A DNA stretch of 64,000 bases from Ascidia mentula (Eukaryota > Chordata > Ascidiacea > Phlebobranchia > Ascidiidae). The stretch is from the NCBI GenBank assembly GCA_947561715.1, contig OX387205.1, forward strand, positions 8,437,001-8,501,000. The letters are read 5' to 3'. Within the stretch, counting starts at the first letter, position 1, and every line of letters begins with the position of its first letter. Under the pieces are notes generated by a model. That model did no database searches. It saw only the letters and a program-made list of their open reading frames with translations, and was not told where the DNA came from. The position numbers and the translations under genes are program-made. This document shows, piece after piece, positions 11,201-20,658 of the stretch.

Positions 11201-13597
11201 ACATTTTCCAATTGCAGTTCCCCTGTTAAATCATTCAATATCCGATGCACAAACAAGGTTTTATTACCAAGAATAATTTTCGAAATCAGTGATTGTACTT
11301 ACGTACAGCTGGTACGGTTGATACTTGTTAAATTCATTTCTGCGATGCTTGTCTAATGTGGTTTGCCACAAAAACGCAACAATACATTGCATTGCAGAGT
11401 GCCTGGTTTTAAAAAGCGGCACCGACTTTCGAAACTTCTCTAGCGTTGACGTCTTTGTGCGTGACGATGGGTGTGTGGACATTCAACTTATCCGCTATGA
11501 CGTCACAAAGCAGATACCAAAAAATGCGGAAATGGCGGGAATCGTACAGAAGTACATGTCAGCGTTGGAAACAAGCTTGGATAGAAAAATCGGCGAAATC
11601 AAGGTTGGTTTTAAATTTGTTATTCACATGAAAAAGTGCACGTGATGACTTCATACTCGTAGTACTGGGACAGAGCCTTGTTACATCACAACTGCGTAAA
11701 ATAATTGAATTTACTTTCTGCCGCATTCGTCTCGTGTACTTTCGGGCCTAATTAAGACTTTCTAAAAAAATTGTAAAACAACGCAAAATGCCTTAAGTTT
11801 GCACATATCGAGTATTTGCTAGATATATTACACATAGTTAGAAATATTTACCTCATAAAATGTATTGTTTTATGGTTAGGTGCATCATATGCCATAAAAT
11901 TCCTGCTCTGCATTAAGTGGGATATTTACAGAAATAATATCTATCTCATCAACAGGCTGACCTGGATGGGAGATTTGACTCCGTGCGAACGAAAGAAACG
12001 GCCCTCGGCAACCTCGTGGCCGACATAATGGCAGCGGTGACACGTGCTGATATTGTTCTCATCAACTCGGGTACGTTTCGTTCTGATGACATACACGCAC
12101 GTGGCAACTTTCGATTGGACGATCTCATGAAGATTCTGCCAATCAGCGACACTGTGGTAACAATTGAGGTTACCGGGCGAGAACTTCTTGAAGCTTTAGA
12201 AAATGGAGTCAGCAAGTGGCCGAAACGTGAAGGACGTTTTCCACAGGTAGTTGATTTACAAAATGATGCCAAGCATCAAAAAACGGGATTGAATTCACGT
12301 TTGCATGATTTTGTAGCCTACTAAAGATTATTTGCGCACCTTTTGAATTAATAATTACGAAAAAAATACGTTTAAAAATACTAATGTTTGCAAAATGATG
12401 AAGTAAACGGTAGACCCGTACACGTACAACCACGCAATTCGTTCTAGTTTCAAAACGAAACGTAAACAAACAACAAACACTTGTGTACAGATTTCCAACT
12501 TTTGTTTTGCTTTCAATCCGAACGAGGAACCCAAAAAAAGGATTGTCCCAGGAAGTGTTGTTATTCGTGGAGTGCCGTTGGAAATGGAACGCGTCTACAT
12601 TATGGCAACAAAGGCCTACGTTGCTCGAGGAAAAGACGGCTATGATTGTTTGAAGACATGTACAATCAAAACTGATCCCGATTCAGGTCCTTTACTCTCA
12701 ACTGTGGTCAGAAACCACATCAAGAATGTTTCCCAACTGTTACAGTTCGAGGAAGAAAATTCATGCAAGGTAAACGAGTTTGATTGAAACAACGAGGTTA
12801 ATATAATTAGATCATGTATGGTTTGCCCGTCATCATGAATTTTTGGTTTGTTTTTATGCTGGATGGCAAATATTAGGACGTATAAATTTTCGATTCCATG
12901 TAAAAATGTCCATGGCAGTGATGGTTTTTACATTTTGACGGCGACTAACGATTAAAATTAACAGTTTACAACTCATAAACAAACGCCATCTTGTTACTTG
13001 TGATAGAATAAAGCATAAATTTTGGATTATAGTATGTCAGTAGGATATACAGTACAATGACGAATTTAAAAGACTTCAGGCTCTTCGCGCTTACTTCTAA
13101 CTTTCTCCCAACAACTATTAAGCCATAACCACGTGTAGCATATTTAAAATTTTATGGCCATATCGTAACAATTACCTATACGTCAGATCACAATATCAGA
13201 AGACGGAAAAATTCATTCCTCAAACAAGGATGCCAATCCCCACCAAGCTCTTATGGCGACTGGTCCAAACGGTTCGAATGAGGCCCCCCTTGAAATGATT
13301 AAAAGGTCAATGGGAATGTTGCCGGACATCAACAATAACAAACAAAGCTCTCCTGCACAAACTGAAACGCAAATCGTGCACACACCCAACTTTATCACAT
13401 ACGCCCCTAGTGGTCAAAACGATGGCTCAACTGTTGCGCTCGAGGTAGCAGCACAGAGACAACGTATTTTGCCCAAGGAAAGCCTAAAACTCCGCAAGGA
13501 ACGAGATTCCTCGCTGCAGGATTTGAAATGGCAAGTTCTTCCGTTTATCGAAGGACGAATTATTCAATGCAAATCAACGGATTTTACGAAAAGTTAA
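5236..13597 (+). CDS. UshA/5'-nucleotidase-type metallophosphoesterase
   Basis: Eleven exons: 5236-5254, 6899-7343, 7469-7838, 9384-9623, 9833-10006, 10097-10216, 10841-10976, 11398-11603, 11956-12246, 12491-12769 and 13187-13597. All phases agree, giving 896 residues. Residues 1-278 are low-complexity, Ser/Lys/Asp-rich and probably disordered. The catalytic domain starts near 283 with metal-ligand motifs in family order: HFNDVYEI (287-294), GGDCLNPS (D334), FGNHEFDFG (N366, H367), ALTHM (H468) and GGHDHDYG (H491, H493). The C-terminal nucleotidase domain has NSGTFRSDD and RGKDGYDCLK. The family removes phosphate from nucleotides and related phosphoesters using two metals. No signal peptide is visible, so unlike secreted CD73 it is probably intracellular. 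Invertebrate homologues are often labelled mannosylglucosyl-3-phosphoglycerate phosphatase-like, a name that should not be trusted for substrate. Residues 159-164 read MGCTTS, a possible alternative start. Intron 6 carries a hammerhead ribozyme. Confidence 0.88.
7479..7481 (+). promoter_or_regulatory. Alternative start codon giving an MGC (myristoyl/palmitoyl-type) N-terminus
   Basis: An in-frame ATG lies 10 bases into the third exon and would start a protein MGCTTSKNAV. Gly2, Cys3 and Ser6 match the usual N-myristoylation plus palmitoylation signature. Use of this start would give a 738-residue membrane-tethered form, against 896 residues from the upstream ATG. The 3' splice site just before it (7467-7468) could also take a trans-spliced leader. 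This is inference. Confidence 0.4.
10570..10810 (+). repeat. Putative ribozyme-bearing retroelement fragment in an intron
   Basis: This segment is less AT-rich than the surrounding intron and is internally repetitive. A 12-base word starting ctttgcttgg occurs at 10604-10615 and 10709-10720, and a 9-base word gtggaagtc at 10685-10693 and 10701-10709. A hairpin CTTTGCT/AGCAAAG spans 10709-10735. It ends in a hammerhead ribozyme motif. Type I hammerheads with short stem III are typical of retrozymes and Penelope-like elements, so this may be a solo fragment of such a unit. Outer borders are not defined; no target-site duplication was recognised. Confidence 0.45.
10754..10806 (+). ncRNA. Hammerhead self-cleaving ribozyme, type I
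   Basis: Every part of the hammerhead core is present in order. Helix I pairs AGCTGCA (10754-10760) with TGCAGCT (10800-10806), 7 of 7 pairs. Core box 1 is CTGATGA (10761-10767). Helix II pairs GACCT (10768-10772) with AGGTC (10776-10780) around a 3-base loop. Core box 2 is GAAA (10781-10784). Helix III pairs ACAG (10784-10787) with CTGT (10795-10798) around a 7-base loop. The cleavage triplet GUC is 10797-10799, so cleavage is expected between 10799 and 10800. Helix I is the open helix, making it type I, and helix III is only 4 bp. The motif lies in the sense strand of intron 6, with the cut 41 nt before the exon starting at 10841. Loop-loop contacts that aid activity cannot be judged by eye. 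Confidence 0.85.
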
Positions 13598-14680
13598 TTT
13601 TATTGCGCTTTTATGCCTTTTTGGCACCGCCTGCTTCAGTGTTTATACAATCGCTTATTGAATGCAAAATGATAATTGCACCTTTGCGCTTATTGTTATG
13701 CCTTTGGGCATATATTAATATATAGCATGTATGCTTTTTTAGGAGATTTATATATATATTGATGATTTAAACAAATTTATTTACTTTTAATTGTTGCTTG
13801 GTGATCGCCATCGCGCGAACGTTTTAATTGTTTTGTTATGAGGAAGCTATGAGTTCTGACGCAACGTCGGCATAGCGCAAAAGAAGCAATGAACAAATCG
13901 CTGATTTTTTTACTGCCATGTTCCGAATTGTTTCTTGTTTGTATCCCTGCTTTGTGTTGATGTTTCTATCAACACTTGTTATTCCATTTCACACCATGAG
14001 GTCACCTTGTCACAACGGGTGGCAAAACTTTCATACAGTTGAAATTCCATTGTGCCAGCTGACGCAGCGCACGATTTCATAAGGTGTTAATGTGGCAACT
14101 TAATTGTGTTGAATTAATGTGTGACTCGATTTAATGAAGTAATGCAAAAAAAATAGGCTTTCACAAGTGATAATCCGACAAAGTTTTATTGTTGCAATAC
14201 ATATTCAACCACATATTGTGTAGGCTGAAGAATGAATTTAGCTTTATTGCATATCCACCACTGCAAGCCTAAGTTTCAAATAAACACCAATCCAACATTT
14301 GGTTTCGTTCGACTCGCTCCAACGAGCTTACAGTTAAGGAGACAATTTTTATGGCACACAATTTTAAGCAGCCTTCCGCTTTCCTTTTCGTCGAGTTTGA
14401 AATTTTCGGAAACCACCCATGGCACGACGCTTTGCTTGTATTTCGTTAAACCTGGAGGAACAAAATGTCAAGTTTAACAACCTTTATATACTTGATCAAA
14501 CATTTAAACAACTTTTTTCAAGAACTTTCATAAATGCATGGCTGATGTAAATACCCTGGTAAGAAAAATATTTGGGACACAAGCATTGGTGGTTTTTCAA
14601 ATTGACAGAAGCCACTCATATAGTTTAGGGAAGTAGCACAATAAAACGAAAATTCCCTTTGTGTACCAATAATAAAAAAC
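13598..14680. other. Convergent 3' intergenic region
   Basis: It separates the stop of the metallophosphoesterase (+) from the stop of DNTTIP2 (-), so it should hold both 3' UTRs. A minus-strand AATAAA (TTTATT on the plus strand at 14243-14248) about 430 bases past the DNTTIP2 stop is a possible polyadenylation signal. No coding exon was recognised. Confidence 0.35.
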
Positions 14681-15947
14681 CTACTTTCTCTTCTGGTAGC
14701 GTTTAAAGTTGGCATCTGCAAGCAGTTCGTCGGCCAAAGTGGCTTTGCGCTGTTTCATTGGCACCCTTGAACTGTAGAAGTCAGCAGCATTGTCCATAAC
14801 CTTCCCAATCTGTCAAGACATCAAAACCAATTAAAATTAGAGCCTTTTGTGTAAATGTGATAAGTAACAAAAAGTTGTTCTGCAACTAAAATAACTATTA
14901 CAATAGCAAAATAGGAACTTCATTGTTTTAAAGTAATGGTTTACATAAACAACAAAATATAACCTGAAAGTATTTTGGAATAGTCTTTCTATCATTCTTT
15001 TTGTAGAATCTTTTCGGGTCAAGCACCGAACGCATTTGCAATATTTTCATGTCTCGTTTTACTTCCTCGGTCAACTCTGGGGCTTTCATGTTGAACCTAC
15101 ACAAAAACATAAAAATTATATTATGTGAATAAACTGTTGGACTTGCAAATTATGGAAAATTAAATGCAGGTTTCAAAAGTATACCATTTTTTTCCTGATG
15201 TTGCATTTCTTTCAGCTCTTCGCTGTTTTTTCAGGGCTCTTTTTCCAAGTTCTTTGGGTACTTCATGCTTTGTCTCAAAGTCTGGTGTAATCACAGAGTA
15301 TTTCATCACCTGCCGAACAAACCAATATTTTGCAGTGTCTATGCTCATGTTAGTATCAAAAAGTCATCTTGCTATGTAACCAAAATAGAAGTGTATGACA
15401 TTTTTACACCAACTTTATTTAACATAATATTTCATTACTGGATCGTCTTTTCCTGTCCCAGTGTAAAGGTCTAATATTTTTCTGTTTCCAACACTTGGTG
15501 TGTCCACTGAAATGTAGCCATCCAAATTAAGATCACCAACATCTATTGTTGACGAACTGAAATATATCAAAAGTAACACTATGAAAAGGTTAATAAAATT
15601 GGGCACAAAACAAAATCAAGGCTTGTATGATTTGCTTACGGTTTGCTTGTGCTTTCCTGCTTGTGTGAAATCATTGTTGATTTCTTGTTATTTTGGATAC
15701 ATAATCTATTTAACACTGTATCTGCAAAAGTGTCCGCAAATGATTCTAAATCATCACTATCCGCGTCTGAAAAACATTCATTCTCTACTTCGTCTGATGT
15801 GGTTGTTGGACTTTGGTCAAGGAGCAATGAAGTGGAGGACTTGACATAAGAAGAAACATCGTTTTTCTTTTCAGGCTGGGAGTCTATTTTTTCCACTTCA
15901 TCTTCACTCTCCTTTCGTGATCGTATCCGCAAACTTCTGCGAGGCAT
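14681..15947 (-). CDS. DNTTIP2: DNTTIP2 / Fcf2 pre-rRNA processing factor
   Basis: Minus strand, five exons in reading order: 15947-15640, 15556-15439, 15309-15185, 15096-14964 and 14809-14681. Phases agree, giving 270 residues. The N-terminus is MPRRSLRIRSRKESEDE, a basic start followed by an acidic, Ser-rich disordered region. The C-terminal Fcf2 domain (roughly 165-270) is unmistakable: KKWFNMKAPELTEEVKRD, RSVLDPKRFYKK, PKYFQ, GKVMDNAADFYSSR, then LADELLADANFKRYQKRK at the end. Fcf2 in yeast, and DNTTIP2 in animals, act in the early small-subunit processome on pre-rRNA in the nucleolus. It is much shorter than vertebrate DNTTIP2, whose long N-terminal part is poorly conserved. ATG 15947 is used because upstream in-frame codons offer only non-ATG starts. 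The second intron donor has two options (see findings). It sits head to head with DDX18, another nucleolar factor. Confidence 0.9.
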
Positions 15948-16555
15948 TACTACGTTCACCAAACCTTAACCTGATACACTTAACATTAGTTCAACAAGTC
16001 TAAAAAAGAGAAATAGTTTAAGGAAAATGCTTGCCAAGCACGCAACATACGATGGGTTTAAAATAAACAACGCGTTAGCTTTTCAACGACCTCGTTTCTG
16101 TGAAATTATTTTCCTATGAGACACATTCTGGTTAATACATCACAACAACTAACAAAAACATTACATAGGAATCATTTATGTTATACGCTTTTACTTTAAA
16201 GAAAATTAACGTTTTTAGTGAAATTCAATGTAAGCTGTGAGTAGGGAAATCACCAGAATTGCTGTAGCGAAAATAAACCACGTGCTAAATTGTTCCAAGG
16301 AAATGTTAATTCAGGAAGAATAGTGCATTTCATACTGGGACATTCGGGCGCTTACAAAAGTTTTGAGAAAATGACGTTTGTTTAGATTTGTTTGTGTGTG
16401 TTTGCAACTTATTTCAACGATTCATTTAGGAATCAAAAAAACATCATTAATTACCCCAGCTCTTACTTATTAGGTTTTGTTTAGAAAAGTATTTTAGTTG
16501 ACATAAATACTCATTGTAAACTCAAATATATTTAAAAACGTACATAGCATTAACT
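15948..16555. promoter_or_regulatory. Shared divergent promoter of DNTTIP2 and DDX18
   Basis: The 608 bases between the two start codons contain no coding exon and must carry both transcription starts. Both genes serve ribosome biogenesis, so co-expression from a bidirectional promoter is plausible. I see no clear TATA box or named motif that decides the start sites. Confidence 0.45.
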
Positions 16556-18337
16556 ATGGCTGATCATATGAGGAAGGTTCGGCAAAAGTTGGCGAAACGG
16601 AAACAGAGGCAACAACAATTAAAGCTGCTCCGTGATAGAGTTCTACAAAATGAAGAAAGTGTTGTTCAGCCACAAACTGACTATTCTAAACTTCATGGTC
16701 AAACTACCTCAAAACAGGTAGAAGAAGCAGAAGATAGCAATACTCCTGAAACTGTAGTGAAAATCGATAATGACACAAATATGGAAAAGGAAAAATTGCA
16801 TACTGTTGTTTCAACTGTTCCTGACACGTCATTGACGGTAAAAATGCTTGAAGAAAACCCTGTTGATGATACTTCCTTTTTATCATTAACTAAGTTGGGT
16901 GTAAGTGATCTTACATTAAAAGGAATTGAAGAAATGGGATTTACCCACATGATGGAAATTCAAGCAAAATCAATTCCACCTTTGCTTGAGGGGCGTGATC
17001 TGCTGGCTGCTGCAAAAACTGGAAGTGGCAAAACATTGGCATTTTTAATTCCTGCAGTTGAGCTCTTGTACAAGCTTAAATTCATGCCAAGAAATGGAAC
17101 CGGAATAATTATTATATCCCCAACTAGAGAGCTGGCAATGCAAATTTATGGTGTTTGCCAAGATGTGATGAAACACCATTGTCAGACATTTGGACTCATC
17201 ATGGGTGGAAGCAATCGATCTTCAGAAGCAAAGAAGTTGGGTAATGGCATTAACTTGTTGGTTGCAACACCTGGTAGGCTACTTGATCACTTGCAAAATA
17301 CCCCAGAGTTTATGTATCGCAATCTGCAGTGTCTTGTAATAGATGAGGCTGATCGTATTTTAGAAGTTGGTTTTGAAGAAGAAATGAAACAGATCATTAG
17401 GCTTTTGCCCAAGCGCCGACAAACCATGCTCTTTTCTGCCACACAGACTAAAAAAACGGAAGATTTGGCAAGAGTTTCACTCAAGAAAATGCCCCTGTAT
17501 GTTGGGGTAGATGATGTGAAGTCGGAGGCTACCAGAGAAGGCCTTGAACAGGGTTATGTTGTTTGTCCATCGGAAAAAAGATTTCTTGTGCTGTTCACAT
17601 TTTTGCGGCGCAACAGGGACAAAAAGATTATGGTGTTCTTTTCTTCCTGCATGAGTGTGAAATATCATTATGAGCTGCTCAACTACATTGATTTGCCATG
17701 TTTGAGCATTCACGGAAGACAAAAACAAACCAAGCGTACAACCACATTCTTCCAATTTTGCAATGCAGAGAAGGGCACACTTTTGTGTACAGATGTCGCA
17801 GCAAGAGGTCTAGACATCCCAGAGGTCGATTGGATTGTTCAATGCGACCCACCTGATGATCCTAAGGAATACATTCATAGAGTTGGAAGAACAGCTCGTG
17901 GTGTACATGGCAAAGGGCATGCTTTATTAATTCTTCGCCCTGAAGAACTTGGGTTTCTTCGATACCTGAGGCATGCCAAAGTGCCTCTAAATGAGTTTGA
18001 GTTTTCTTGGTCCAAGATCGCAAACATACAAAATCAGCTGGAAAAACTTATTCAAAAGAACTATTTTCTCCACAAATCATCACAAGAGGCATACAAGTCT
18101 TATATCAGAGCTTATGCGTCCCATTCTCTCAAATCCATTTTCAATGTGGAGACTCTTGATTTACAGAAAGTGGCATCGTCGTTTGGATTTACTGTTCCAC
18201 CTCATGTAGACCTCAATGTTCACAGTAAAAGAGCAAGCAAAGATGTACGCAGAAATCAATACAAGAATCAAAGTCAAAAATCCAAGATATTCAAACAGGT
18301 TGGCAAGAAGAAGAATGACAGAAGGCAATTTTCCTAA
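16556..18337 (+). CDS. DDX18: DDX18 / Has1 DEAD-box RNA helicase
   Basis: One uninterrupted ORF of 593 residues. Residues 1-105 form a basic then acidic, low-complexity arm ([20 protein letters not shown] at the start). The helicase core follows: Q motif region [19 protein letters not shown], Walker [10 protein letters not shown] (K159), PTRELAMQ, the DEAD box VIDEADRIL (D263-D266), SAT (294-296) and the C-terminal RecA motifs ending HRVGRTARG (H441-R445). The wording [20 protein letters not shown], and [19 protein letters not shown] after the core, mark the DDX18/Has1 subfamily. It unwinds pre-rRNA/snoRNA duplexes in the nucleolus during 60S assembly. The C-terminal tail is Lys/Arg-rich, as expected for nucleolar retention. 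No intron is present, although vertebrate DDX18 genes have many, so this copy may derive from a retrotransposed or intron-purged gene. No damage to any motif is seen. Confidence 0.95.
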   Translation: MADHMRKVRQKLAKRKQRQQQLKLLRDRVLQNEESVVQPQTDYSKLHGQTTSKQVEEAEDSNTPETVVKIDNDTNMEKEKLHTVVSTVPDTSLTVKMLEENPVDDTSFLSLTKLGVSDLTLKGIEEMGFTHMMEIQAKSIPPLLEGRDLLAAAKTGSGKTLAFLIPAVELLYKLKFMPRNGTGIIIISPTRELAMQIYGVCQDVMKHHCQTFGLIMGGSNRSSEAKKLGNGINLLVATPGRLLDHLQNTPEFMYRNLQCLVIDEADRILEVGFEEEMKQIIRLLPKRRQTMLFSATQTKKTEDLARVSLKKMPLYVGVDDVKSEATREGLEQGYVVCPSEKRFLVLFTFLRRNRDKKIMVFFSSCMSVKYHYELLNYIDLPCLSIHGRQKQTKRTTTFFQFCNAEKGTLLCTDVAARGLDIPEVDWIVQCDPPDDPKEYIHRVGRTARGVHGKGHALLILRPEELGFLRYLRHAKVPLNEFEFSWSKIANIQNQLEKLIQKNYFLHKSSQEAYKSYIRAYASHSLKSIFNVETLDLQKVASSFGFTVPPHVDLNVHSKRASKDVRRNQYKNQSQKSKIFKQVGKKKNDRRQFS

Positions 18338-20658
18338 ATGCTGCAATTTGTGGAGATGTGTGTTGTGTATACATAGGAAAAATACAAATTGTCAAAATGT
18401 TGTCATGTCTACAATATTAAAACGTAGTATTTAATTTTAACATTGATAACGCTAAAAAAGTTGTCACTTACAAATCTAACATATAAAGTTATTTGTTGAT
18501 ATTTCCACCCTGTTAGTCGACACATGCCATAAGTTAAACTTTAACTGCATACAGCCGGGGTTGGCAACATTTTCGAACTATTATACCATGTACAGTTTCG
18601 TTTAAAATTTGGTTAAAACCTGAAATATGGCGCATTTTATTCGAACTTTGCTGTAGCCCACGCCGAACTTATCTAGAGCCACTTGCTTGCAGAAAACATC
18701 AAACACCAGCGAGCCGCAAAATCTGTTTTAGTGTTTTCAATGCGATAAGCTCATCTGCGTAATAAGACTTGCTGCTGCCAAAAATCGCATTGGTTCGATT
18801 GAGATGTGTAGTGTTGACACGGTTTGATGGTCTTGCATTTTCACGAACCCGACATCGAGTCTGTCAAAAGTCTCAGTCAGACAGCATGATGACTGTAGGT
18901 CCCGTCACCGATGGTCTATTCCTGGACCCAAGTTCGAACTGAAACCAAAACTGAGATCTGGACTGATCCGTCAGAACAAAAGTTATGATCTCTGACCATA
19001 GGCGTCGATTTTTTACGTTTTGTAAAATATTAAGGGTGACTTTTCCAGGTTTTTGAAACACGCAAAAAACATTCCGTCAGTCGTATCGCCCTAAACGTAG
19101 GCAAACGACGCGAATTCCGTTTCGTGTCACTTTGTTGCGTAACAGTCCACGAGATACTTGTGTATCTCCTGATTGTGACGGTGATAACACAGGTCGTTTG
19201 AAACTAGCTTAACGCATGGTATAATGTATGTGATTTTTCTGACAATAATTTTTAATTTAAACAAAATCAAGGCATGCATTGTCACCCCTGTTTGTTTGTG
19301 AGGGGTGACATGTCACCCCTAAATCGACGCCAATGTCTCTGACCAAAAACCGTGATCTGTGAGACCACACGAAAGGATCCTAAAACCGTGAAATATGTGG
19401 GACAATATGAAAGACAATACAAAAGCCAAGAGATAATTACGGCGATTGTGCAACAAATGAGACTAAGAAGTAACGCAAGTTGAAAGACATACCACAAGCG
19501 ACATAACTAGCGAAAGTGTCAAAAGACGGGTGTAAATGTAAAAGAGTGGAAAGTGGCTTCAAAAGAGCATGTTAAAGAAATATTCAAAGGATTTTGTAAA
19601 TGGATTTCTTATGGTTCAAAGTGCATATTTTTGCCTTTTTAATCTTTATTTCCATGTTCTTTTTAATACATTTTGGCTAACATTTTATGAATATACCGGA
19701 CTGTGGAAGTTGTTTTGAAACTTAAGGACCACTGCCCTAAATTATTGGATATAACGTTTGGCCTTTGCGGTAAAAAAGGATCCGCTGTGAAAAAATATGG
19801 TTGGCGTTACGGCTTGTGAGGTTTGAAAAGACTTACATCACATACAGGGGCGCCCTATACTTCTCCGGTATATCCAAAAACCATTTAATATTATAACATG
19901 TCCTAGTCGTTATCGCCCCATTCGCGACAGGTAAATGACGGTTATAGCTTGTGGCATCTATCAGATTAACAGTTGGTAGGCTATGGCGTGAGAAAGGTCC
20001 CACGCGTTGTATTTCTACAAATTCGAAGTGACACCGAAGTGTAACAAATAGCCTGTGACGAGACACTTCAGGTAAGACAGAATTTACTATGCGGGCAAAA
20101 TGCCAGAAAAATTGAGGTGAAAAAAACGAACGTTGAGGTGAGGATCAAAGTCAAGCCCCGGCCCTCACCCGTCACAGCGCACAAGGTAAAATACAAATTC
20201 CAGACGCGACTTGATAGCAGTCAAGCGTAGAAGTGGGCTGCGTGAAAATGTTTGTATTTCAGCATTTTAACTTAAGTTTACTAATGGTAAATTACTATTA
20301 GTAATACAGCGAATGTTTCATCGGTAAACATGTTTGTTAATATTTTAATATGGTTTCCGACCTAACCATAGAATACCAAACATACCTGGTGAAATGCTGT
20401 TTAATCATGCGAAACGTGACAAATTTTGTAATGTATGGGGGGAATGTGCCAAAATATGAAAGATTTGGATTCGGCCGGCATATCTTGAAGGAATTGTGCG
20501 TGAAAACGGTTACATTGCATAAGCATTTGAGCAGGTTTGGGTGAAATGTTTTTTAAAAAAACTCATGTTTTCAAGTGAATTTTAAATTTTTTTGTCGTCA
20601 TGTAACTGTAAAAAAGCTTTTGCAGAAGTTTTATGCCCAAGTAAGATACAGTTTAAGA
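18338..20658. other. Intergenic region after DDX18
   Basis: It holds the DDX18 3' UTR, a 337-bp inverted-repeat element at 18999-19335 (listed separately) and the promoter of the LAP1-like gene. An isolated 3' splice site near 20616-20625 (ttttgcag) lies about 35 bases upstream of the next start codon. No coding exon was recognised; the short ORFs at 19833-20066 and 20350-20544 show no domain. Confidence 0.35.
18999..19335. mobile_element. MITE-like element with 10-bp target-site duplication
   Basis: The element starts taggcgtcgattt and ends aaatcgacgccaatg, so GGCGTCGATTT forms an inverted terminal repeat of 11 bases. The 10-base word TCTCTGACCA flanks it exactly on both sides (18989-18998 and 19336-19345), as a target-site duplication would. 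A perfect 20-base palindrome, AGGGGTGACATGTCACCCCT, lies near the right end (19302-19321). It has no coding capacity. The transposase family is not identified; 10 bp is longer than the 8 bp usual for hAT. Confidence 0.7.

Noticed and set aside
15415..15430. Later donor (GTTAAA) for DNTTIP2 exon 2
   Set aside because: It is in phase but gives a duplicated VMKYY-VMKYS; the GTAATG donor gives a single copy. RNA evidence would decide.
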